A stretch of 10,418 bases of DNA from an uncultured bacterium (lineage in GTDB: Bacteria > Verrucomicrobiota > Kiritimatiellia > CAIKKV01). A program made the translations under genes and the position numbers. The notes under the pieces are model-generated. The model had not been told where the DNA came from and searched no databases. It was given only the letters and a program-made list of their open reading frames with translations. The DNA lies in assembly GCA_903828035.1 (NCBI GenBank), contig CAIKKV010000543.1, positions 1 through 10,418 on the forward strand. Reading direction: 5' to 3'. Positions 1-5,734 of the stretch are shown here, one piece after another (within the stretch, counting starts at the first letter, position 1; each line of letters begins with the position of its first letter).

Positions 1-270
1 CTGCAGACGCCCGACAAATGGTTCGGGGTCACCTATCCGGCCGACAAACCCGTGGTGGTGGCGGCGATCCGGGAACTGGCTAATTCATGCGCTCTCATGA
101 CTATTTCTGCCCGCCCTCTTCGGTGCCCAGTTGCGACATGGCGGCAGCCTCATAGATGGCCTTGGCCGTATCGGCATCCAGTTCCGCACCCGTCTGAATA
201 TCCACCACATCGGCCGCCAGGATACCCACAATATCCAGGAATCCGGCGTGGACCAGCTTCTCGGCATTGA
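1..270 (+). CDS. C-terminal fragment of a sugar-1-phosphate nucleotidyltransferase-like protein (partial, 5' end outside window)
   Basis: Frame 1 is open from base 1 to a TGA at 268-270. The first 28 or so codons contain WFGVTYPADKPVVVAAI, which I recognise as the C-terminal signature of NDP-sugar pyrophosphorylase-family nucleotidyltransferases (typically WFGVTY..D.P.VV..I). These enzymes make activated sugars in the cytoplasm. Family members normally end about 10 residues later with a motif like G.YP..LW. Here the frame instead continues as an antisense shadow of the nusA 3' end. The other two forward frames reach stops at 81-83 (TAA) and 98-100 (TGA). Only about 1-87 therefore looks genuinely coding, and the end is either a replaced tail, a frameshift or a true overlap. 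The gene converges on nusA. The family call rests on one motif remembered by eye. Confidence 0.4.
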   Translation: MQTPDKWFGVTYPADKPVVVAAIRELANSCALMTISARPLRCPVATWRQPHRWPWPYRHPVPHPSEYPPHRPPGYPQYPGIRRGPASRH

Positions 271-1366
271 CCTTGCCGATGCCCGGAATCTGCGCCAGAC
301 GATCGATGGCGCGGGACATCTTCTCTTCGAAGCTGATATCCCCTTCTTCGCGCTGAATATCGACCTTCCACCCCAGAAGCTTGGCCGTCAGCCGCACGTT
401 CTGACCGCGCTTGCCGATGGCCAGCGACAATTGATCCGTGTCGGCCGACACATGAATAACCTTGGACCGGTCCGGATCCAGAACCACCTTGGCCAGCTTG
501 GCGGGCGACAAGGCGTTCGCCACATACGTGCGGATATCGTCGCTCCACCGGACGATGTCGATCTTCTCGCCCGACAGCTCCTTCACGATATTCTTGACCC
601 GCATGCCGCGCATGCCGACGCAAGCGCCAACCGGATCCACCTTTTCCTCCTTGGAGAAAACAGCGATCTTCGTGCGCTGGCCGGGCTCGCGGGCAATGCC
701 CTTGATCTCGATGGTTCCATCGGCGATCTCGGCCACTTCCAGCTCGAAAAGGGCGCGGACAAAGTCGGGATGGGCGCGGGAAAGCACCAGGCTGGGTCCG
801 TTGCTGTTCTCCTGGACCTCCAGCAGGAGCGCGCGGATGCGGTCGCCCTGCTGGTATTCCTCGCCCTGGATCCGCTCGTTCTTGGGCAAAACCGCCTCGG
901 CCCGACCGAGGTCAACGATCACATCGGTACGCTCAAACTGGCGCACGGCGCCGCTGACAATCTTGCCGATCTGGTCCTTGTATTCCTCTTTGATCATCGC
1001 CCGCTCGGCCTGCTTCAGCTTCTGCGTGAACGCCTGGCGGGCATTCTGGGCCGCAATGCGCCCGAAATCCCGGGGGGTGACGTCGATGTCCATATCTTCG
1101 CCGAGGACGACATCGGGCTTGAGCTTCTGGGCCTTGATAAAGCTGATTTCGTCGTGCTGATTGACAACCTGCTCCACCACATGCACTGTCGCTATAGCCT
1201 TGATAACGCAGGTTTTGCGATCAATTTCAATACGCAGGTTCTTCGCGGGCCCGACGCTTTTCCGCGAGGCTTGCAACAATGCAGCCTCCAGCGCCTGAAC
1301 GACCGTTTCCCGGTCGACCCCGCGTTCCTTTTCCCAATAGGTGAGAAAGGCGCGAATTTCTTCCAT
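101..1366 (-). CDS. nusA: Transcription termination/antitermination factor NusA (short form)
   Basis: NusA binds RNA polymerase and nascent RNA and modulates pausing, intrinsic termination and antitermination. The 421-residue product shows the full core order. The N-terminal polymerase-binding domain is about 1-130. An S1 domain is about 133-198 (IGKIVSGAVRQFERTDVIVDL). KH1 is about 225-275, with GACVGMRGMRVKNIVKEL at 247-264. KH2 is about 300-340, with AIGKRGQNVRLTAKLLGW at 316-333. A C-terminal helix-hairpin-helix segment follows at about 352-410 (IPGIGKVNAEKL, 360-371). E. coli NusA has about 495 residues with two acidic-repeat domains, so this is a shorter form. ATG at 1366 is the first start after an in-frame TGA 21 bases upstream, and it follows a duplicated AAGGAG at 1380-1369. 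A promoter and attenuator lie upstream (1507-1423). The usual partners rimP (upstream) and infB (downstream) are not where expected. Confidence 0.97.
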   Translation of the reverse strand: MEEIRAFLTYWEKERGVDRETVVQALEAALLQASRKSVGPAKNLRIEIDRKTCVIKAIATVHVVEQVVNQHDEISFIKAQKLKPDVVLGEDMDIDVTPRDFGRIAAQNARQAFTQKLKQAERAMIKEEYKDQIGKIVSGAVRQFERTDVIVDLGRAEAVLPKNERIQGEEYQQGDRIRALLLEVQENSNGPSLVLSRAHPDFVRALFELEVAEIADGTIEIKGIAREPGQRTKIAVFSKEEKVDPVGACVGMRGMRVKNIVKELSGEKIDIVRWSDDIRTYVANALSPAKLAKVVLDPDRSKVIHVSADTDQLSLAIGKRGQNVRLTAKLLGWKVDIQREEGDISFEEKMSRAIDRLAQIPGIGKVNAEKLVHAGFLDIVGILAADVVDIQTGAELDADTAKAIYEAAAMSQLGTEEGGQK

Positions 1367-1422
1367 GGCTCCTTCTCCTTCGCTTCACCGGCTTCGGGTT
1401 TCCCCTCACCGGTCTGACCCAT

Positions 1423-1448
1423 AAAAAAAGTGGGTGCAAGACCCACTT
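1423..1448 (-). terminator. Hairpin with U-run in the nusA leader (probable attenuator)
   Basis: Read on the minus strand, AAGTGGGT (1448-1441) pairs perfectly with ACCCACTT (1435-1428) across the 5-base loop CTTGC. The paired TT continues as a run of T's to 1423. This is the form of an intrinsic terminator, but it lies about 25 bases after the predicted nusA transcription start and 57 bases before the nusA ATG, so it would act inside nusA's own leader. From established knowledge, attenuator-like terminators with a GUGGG/CCCAC stem occur in leaders of rimP-nusA-infB operons (the rimP-leader type). By position and sequence this looks like the same idea placed directly before nusA. It could instead end transcription from an unseen upstream source. 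Confidence 0.8.
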
Positions 1449-1479
1449 ATGGCGTGAACCTCTTTACTAATTGACGAGT

Positions 1480-1507
1480 AATATACCTGAGATAACCCCG
1501 TAGTCAA
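1480..1507 (-). promoter_or_regulatory. Sigma70-type promoter for nusA
   Basis: On the minus strand, TTGACT (1507-1502) and TATATT (1485-1480) are separated by 16 bases. Each is one mismatch from the consensus TTGACA and TATAAT. Transcription would start near 1473, giving a leader of about 107 bases that carries the hairpin at 1448-1428 and the ribosome binding site. This is the best promoter-like sequence in the window and it points only at nusA. The spacer length is within, but at the short side of, the usual range. Confidence 0.7.
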
Positions 1508-1588
1508 GAATCAAAAGGATCCACCCACCCTCCCGCGCACGCCTTCGTGCTTGCCTGCCGCCGTTTCCAATGATAAAACAGGCCGGTT

Positions 1589-2431
1589 ATGAATACCCTT
1601 GGCATCGACCGCACACATCCTTTTGTTGCAAACCTGCTTGCAACCTGCCACTACCGGACGCCCCAAGCCCCCAAGCCGGTCTTCCTGGCAACGTGGCGTT
1701 ACTATAAAGGCATCCTGACCGTCATCAAGGATAGCAGCTGGATCGCCCGCAACGGCCAGTTCAGCAATCAAGACTGGTTCAATAGGGCTTATTATACAAT
1801 AAAAACGATAGAGAGAATCGGCGGAACGCTTGAGGTGTCCGGATTGGAACATCTGGCCAAGCAAACCGGCCCTGTGGTCGTGCTGGCCAATCACATGAGC
1901 CTCCTGGAGACCTTCCTCTTCCCCGCCCTGCTCATCCCGTTCACGCCCATGTGCGTGGTCGTCAAAAAAGAGCTCACCGAGCTTCCCGGTTTCGGCAAGG
2001 CCATGAGCGCCGCCAACCATATTGCCGTCTCCCGCACCAACCCCCGGGACGATTTCAGAATCGTCATGGAGCAGGGAACCGCCTTTCTCAAGGCCGGCAT
2101 CAGCGTGCTGATCTTCCCGCAGTCCACCCGGAACTCCGTCTTCATCCCCTCCGAGTTCAATACGCTGGGCGAGAAGCTGGCCGCCAAGGCGGGCGTTCCC
2201 GTCATCCCGGTGGCCGTCAAAACCGATCTCCACGGAAACGGCCGCCTACTGAAGGAGTTCGGCCCCGTCAATGCCGCCTCCCCCGTGCGCGTGGCCTTCG
2301 GCCCCGCCATCGATCCCCAGAAGGAGGGCCGGCTGGCCCACGACAAGGTCATCGCCTTCATCAGCGGCCATCTGCGCGGCTGGGGGCTTCCCGTCCAGGA
2401 GGCCCCGCCCGCGCCCAAGGCCGATTCATGA
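1589..2431 (+). CDS. PlsC/LPLAT-family acyltransferase with variant motifs
   Basis: The 280-residue protein belongs to the lysophospholipid/glycerophosphate acyltransferase superfamily, which transfers fatty acyl chains to lipid head-group precursors at the inner membrane. Block I is NHMSLLE (101-107), an H-X4-E with H102 as catalytic base; PlsC proteins normally have H-X4-D. Block III is FPQSTRN (176-182) where FPEGTRS is typical, so the acceptor-binding Glu-Gly is Gln-Ser. GVPVIPVAV (202-210) matches the block IV region. LFPALLIPFTPMCVVV (about 110-125) is hydrophobic. Of about 100 residues before block I, those up to about 75 are not family-typical. ATG 1589 has no clear Shine-Dalgarno; only GG at 1581-1582 and GG at 1585-1586 precede it. 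The stop overlaps the alr start (ATGA), implying translational coupling. The substrate is unknown: lysophosphatidate is possible, but the motif changes and neighbours allow another acceptor. Confidence 0.85.
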   Translation: MNTLGIDRTHPFVANLLATCHYRTPQAPKPVFLATWRYYKGILTVIKDSSWIARNGQFSNQDWFNRAYYTIKTIERIGGTLEVSGLEHLAKQTGPVVVLANHMSLLETFLFPALLIPFTPMCVVVKKELTELPGFGKAMSAANHIAVSRTNPRDDFRIVMEQGTAFLKAGISVLIFPQSTRNSVFIPSEFNTLGEKLAAKAGVPVIPVAVKTDLHGNGRLLKEFGPVNAASPVRVAFGPAIDPQKEGRLAHDKVIAFISGHLRGWGLPVQEAPPAPKADS

Positions 2432-3537
2432 ACGATTCCCGGGTCGAAATCAACCTCGCCACGCTGCGGTCCAACCTGGCCGCCATCCGCGCCTCCCTGA
2501 CGCCGTCCACCGACATCATCGTCCTGCTCAAGGCCGATGCCTACGGTCACGGGCTCGGGCTGGTCGGCCCCGCCGCCTGGCAAAGCGGCATCCGCCGCTT
2601 CGCGGTCTTTCACCGCGAGGAAGCGCTCCAGCTCCGCGGGCTGCTGCCCCGGGCCGAGATCCTGTGGATCGGCGCGGCCGAGCCCTCCGATGCGGCCCTG
2701 ATCCTCGAGGCCCGCCTCCAGCCCTTTCTCGTCACCGCGGAGCAGGCGCGGGGTTTGGCCCGTGAAGCCGCCCGGCTCGGCGGCGTGATCGCCGCCCAGG
2801 CCAAGATCGACTCCGGCATGGGGCGGCTCGGCTTCAACTGGGAAACAGCCTCCGCCGAACTCCTCTCCCTCGCCGACCTGCCCAGCCTGCAAATCCTCGG
2901 GGCCGCCACCCACTTCGCCTCCGCGGGCGGCGCCGATCGCGCGTTCGCGGATCTCCAGATGACGCGGTTCCGCCAGGTGCTCGCCGACTGCCGCCGAGGC
3001 GGTCTCGCCCTCCCCTTCTGCCACGCCGCCAACAGCGACGCGCTCTGCCGCACCCCTGACTGGCACCTGGACGCCGTCCGCCCCGGCATCCTCCTGTACG
3101 GCTATGGCCCCGGCACGCCCGGCGCCCCCGCCACGCGGCCCTTCCTCCAGTGGAAAACGCGCCTCATCCAGGTCAAAGCCGTGCCCGCCGGTTTTCCGGT
3201 CAGCTACGACTCCACCTATCGCACGCCCCGCGCCACCCGGATCGCCACGATCCCCGTGGGCTACTCCGATGGCTACAGCCGCGCCTGGAGCAACCGGGCC
3301 GAGATCCTGGTCGCCGGCCGCCGCGCCCGCCTCGCCGGCCGGGTGACCATGAACCTTGTCATGGCCGACCTGGGCCCCGACTCGCCGGCGCAGGCCGGGG
3401 ACGAGGCCGTGCTGCTGGGCGAGCAGGGAGGCGCCTCCCTCTGGGCCGACGAGCTGGCGGCCCTCTCCGGCACCATTTCGTACGAAGTGCTCACCTCCCT
3501 CCGCGGACCCCGCATCCCCGTGGAGGCGCATGACTGA
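2428..3537 (+). CDS. alr: Alanine racemase (fold-type III, PLP-dependent)
   Basis: The enzyme interconverts L- and D-alanine in the cytoplasm, supplying D-Ala for peptidoglycan. The 369-residue length is typical. The PLP-lysine motif is LLKADAYGHG, with K35 the likely Schiff-base lysine. AKIDSGMGRLG (125-135) and FCHAANSDA (197-205) are family motifs. VSYDSTY (258-264) carries the second catalytic residue, probably Y260, and GYSDGYSR (278-285) follows. RVTMNLVMADL (305-315) is the usual RVxMDQ block with Asn for Asp at 309, a variant also seen in other racemases. ATG 2428 overlaps the upstream stop as ATGA, and SRVEINLATLRSN is a normal family N-terminus, so this start is firm. The gene sits inside an envelope operon, not next to mur or ddl genes. 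It overlaps the next gene by 8 bases. Base composition is clearly more G+C-rich than nusA. Confidence 0.93.
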   Translation: MNDSRVEINLATLRSNLAAIRASLTPSTDIIVLLKADAYGHGLGLVGPAAWQSGIRRFAVFHREEALQLRGLLPRAEILWIGAAEPSDAALILEARLQPFLVTAEQARGLAREAARLGGVIAAQAKIDSGMGRLGFNWETASAELLSLADLPSLQILGAATHFASAGGADRAFADLQMTRFRQVLADCRRGGLALPFCHAANSDALCRTPDWHLDAVRPGILLYGYGPGTPGAPATRPFLQWKTRLIQVKAVPAGFPVSYDSTYRTPRATRIATIPVGYSDGYSRAWSNRAEILVAGRRARLAGRVTMNLVMADLGPDSPAQAGDEAVLLGEQGGASLWADELAALSGTISYEVLTSLRGPRIPVEAHD

Positions 3538-5734
3538 GCCAGACCGTCTCTTCTCGATCGGCGGCTTCCTGGCCGGCTGCCTGCGGACGCTTCCCGGCGC
3601 GCTGCGCGCCTCCGGCCCGCGCCCGCCCGCCGCCGCGCACACCGTGCCCGCGGATTTCCTGGGCATCTGCGTGGCGGCCTCCGACGATCCGGCCGGCGAC
3701 GCGTTCGTCCTCTGCTCGCTTCGCGAGGCGGGGCTGCGCGACGTGCGGCTGGACATCACCTACGGCTACGAAAACGCCCCGGCCGGCCGGCTGCTGAAAC
3801 GGCTGCTGGCCGACGATTTCAGGGTCCTGCTCCACCTCGTGCAGCCCTTTGACGAAGCCCGGCTCCTGCCCGCGGCCGACGCCCTCGACCGGTGGGCCCG
3901 CTTCACCCGGTCGGTCTTTTCCGCCCACCGCGGGGCGGCCGTCTCCTTCGAGGCCGGCTCCACCTGCAACCGGCGCAAATGGACCGGCTACCGGACGCTG
4001 AACGACTTCCTGCTGGCCTGGCGCGCGGCGCTGGCCGAAGCGCGCGCCGCCGGCGTGCCGCTGGCGGGAGTCAACGTGACGGACTTCGAGCCGGTCTACA
4101 ACGCCGGCCTCCTGGAGCTCCTGCGGCGGCGCGACCTGCTGCCCGCCGTGCAGACCGACAACCTCTTCGCCGAGCGCGCGACGGAGCCGGAGGCGTACGA
4201 TCCCAAAATCCTCGGCCCTCGCCTGGCCGGCCTCGCGCGCTTCAACCTGGTGCGCAAGGCCCTCCTTCTCGCGGCCGTGGGGCGCGCCTTCGGCCTGGAA
4301 ACCCTCTGCACGCACACCGCCTGGAGCGAGCGCCGGATCCGCCGCTTGCTGGAGGACGCCGACCAGAAGCAGGCCGACTACCTCGCCCGCTACCTGCTCC
4401 TGGCCGCCGCCTCCGGCGCCCTGCGCCGCGTTTACTGGGGCCCCCTGATCGGCCAGCGCGAGGGGCTGGTCGACGACGGCACGCAGGAGTATCCGGAGCC
4501 GATTCCGCATGTCACCTTCTACGGCCGCGCCCCGGGCGATCCCGCGCGCTACCGGCGCCGGCCCGCCTTCGACGCCCTGCGCACGCTCGCCGCCTTCCTG
4601 CCGGGCGCCTCCTGGTCAAAGGCCCTGGCCTCCGGGCCGGACGTGACGATCCTCGAGTTCCGCACCGCCCGCGGCGTGGCCCACGCGGCCTGGACGCGCA
4701 ACGGCCGGGGGGCGGACCTGGACGCGCTGTATCTGCCCGCCGACCTGGCGGCCGCCCGCCTCCTCGACCGCGACGGCCGGGCGCCGGGCCGGGCGCCGGC
4801 CGTGCTGACCGAAGCGCCCTTGTACCTTTTCTGGGATGACGGCCGGGCGCCCCGCCTCCGGAAGCCGGCCGCGCTGATGCCGGACCTGATCCTCGCCAGG
4901 CCCCTGGAGCGGCGCCACCAGCCGGTCCAATTCGCGGGCTGGCGGGGGATCCTCGGCCTTCCGGCGGACCGGTGGCCCGCCGAGCCGGTCCCCAGCCGGT
5001 TCCTGCCGGACCGGCTCGAGGCGGCGCAAAAGGATGTGCTGCGGAAAGCCCGCAACACGGTCTGGGTGGCGGCGGATCCCCTGGTCCCGGGCGGCGAGCT
5101 GGTGGTCAAGCGCGCGAAGGCCCAGGCGTGGCACAAGCGCCTGCTCTCCCTGTACCAGCCGTCCAAGGCGCGGCGGAGCTGGAACTCGGCCTGCGAGATG
5201 GAGCGGCGCGGCGTGGCCACGCCGGAGCCCGTGGCGTTTTTCGAGCGGCCCGTGCGCCATGCCGCCCTGTCCTTCAGCTACTACGTCTGCCGCCGCTTTG
5301 CCGGAGCCGACTCGGTGCGCACGGCGTTCACCGCCTTCGCGGGGGGGGCGGAATCCTTCCAGGGAATGCCCCGGGTCGCCTTCTACGAGGTGCTGGCCCG
5401 GTTCCTCGGCCGCATGCACGAGCGCGGGGTGTATCACCGGGATCTCTCGGCCGGCAATGTGCTGGCGCAGGTTCAAGGCGATGGCCGGGCGGCCTTCAGC
5501 GTCATCGACACGGGGCGGGCGCGATTCTTTCCCCACCCGCTGCCGGAGCGGCTGCGGCTGGCCGACCTGAAACGGCTCTGCCATCCCCTCACCTGGCCGG
5601 AGCGCGACGCGTTTATGTCCCTTTATTTGAGTCAACTGGGACTCGCCTTCACCGGCGCCCGGCGGCTTCCGTTCCGGCTGTACGACTGGAAGCACGCGCT
5701 GAAGAAAAAGCTGCGTCCCTTACGCGGGAAATAG
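3530..5734 (+). CDS. Two-domain protein: glycoside-hydrolase-like TIM barrel fused to a Kdo/WaaP/InaA-type kinase
   Basis: The 734-residue protein appears to join two functions. Residues about 40-335 resemble a clan-A glycosidase barrel: LGICVAA (44-50), LREAGLRDVRLDI (64-76), FEAGSTCNRRKWTGY (140-154), VNVTDFEPVYN (181-191), VYWGPLIGQ (301-309). Aligned by eye to the x-E-V-W-N-E-P-N motif of GH39-like enzymes, FEAGSTCN has Ser144-Thr145 where the Asn-Glu acid/base pair would be, so hydrolysis is doubtful. Residues about 345-455 form an uncharacterised linker or beta domain. Residues about 500-734 are kinase-like: VVKRAK with K527 as ATP-binding lysine, E556 or E558 on helix C, catalytic loop YHRDLSAGN (635-643), metal site VIDTGRARF (658-666). 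This pattern fits the Kdo kinase/WaaP/InaA family, which phosphorylates LPS core sugars on the cytoplasmic face. ATG 3530 overlaps alr by 8 bases. No signal peptide precedes the barrel. The tail overlaps the opposing glycosyltransferase by 15 bases. Confidence 0.75.
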   Translation: MTEPDRLFSIGGFLAGCLRTLPGALRASGPRPPAAAHTVPADFLGICVAASDDPAGDAFVLCSLREAGLRDVRLDITYGYENAPAGRLLKRLLADDFRVLLHLVQPFDEARLLPAADALDRWARFTRSVFSAHRGAAVSFEAGSTCNRRKWTGYRTLNDFLLAWRAALAEARAAGVPLAGVNVTDFEPVYNAGLLELLRRRDLLPAVQTDNLFAERATEPEAYDPKILGPRLAGLARFNLVRKALLLAAVGRAFGLETLCTHTAWSERRIRRLLEDADQKQADYLARYLLLAAASGALRRVYWGPLIGQREGLVDDGTQEYPEPIPHVTFYGRAPGDPARYRRRPAFDALRTLAAFLPGASWSKALASGPDVTILEFRTARGVAHAAWTRNGRGADLDALYLPADLAAARLLDRDGRAPGRAPAVLTEAPLYLFWDDGRAPRLRKPAALMPDLILARPLERRHQPVQFAGWRGILGLPADRWPAEPVPSRFLPDRLEAAQKDVLRKARNTVWVAADPLVPGGELVVKRAKAQAWHKRLLSLYQPSKARRSWNSACEMERRGVATPEPVAFFERPVRHAALSFSYYVCRRFAGADSVRTAFTAFAGGAESFQGMPRVAFYEVLARFLGRMHERGVYHRDLSAGNVLAQVQGDGRAAFSVIDTGRARFFPHPLPERLRLADLKRLCHPLTWPERDAFMSLYLSQLGLAFTGARRLPFRLYDWKHALKKKLRPLRGK

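Noticed and set aside
85..100. TCATG/CATGA inverted repeat after the nusA stop, as a terminator
   Set aside because: The stem is only 5 bases and no T-run follows on either strand.
131..1417. Long plus-strand frame opposite nusA
   Set aside because: It is an antisense shadow of a confidently identified gene, rich in His, Leu and Asp with no domain signature.
1192..1446. Minus-strand reading frame through the nusA leader as a leader peptide
   Set aside because: It starts inside the terminator stem and then overlaps nusA in another frame. There is no ribosome site and no family-like content.
1551..1577. TTGCCT ... GATAAA as a promoter for the acyltransferase operon
   Set aside because: The spacing is 14-15 bases and the -35 is poor. 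It is not good enough to annotate.
1891..3759. Long minus-strand frame of 622 codons opposite the acyltransferase and alr
   Set aside because: It is a Gly/Ala/Arg-rich shadow produced by high third-position G+C in the real genes.
4775..4860. Repeated GGCCGGGCGCC-like units as a regulatory repeat
   Set aside because: They lie in frame within the fusion gene and encode repeated DGRAP/GRAP in a linker. Local GC-rich duplication is enough to explain them.
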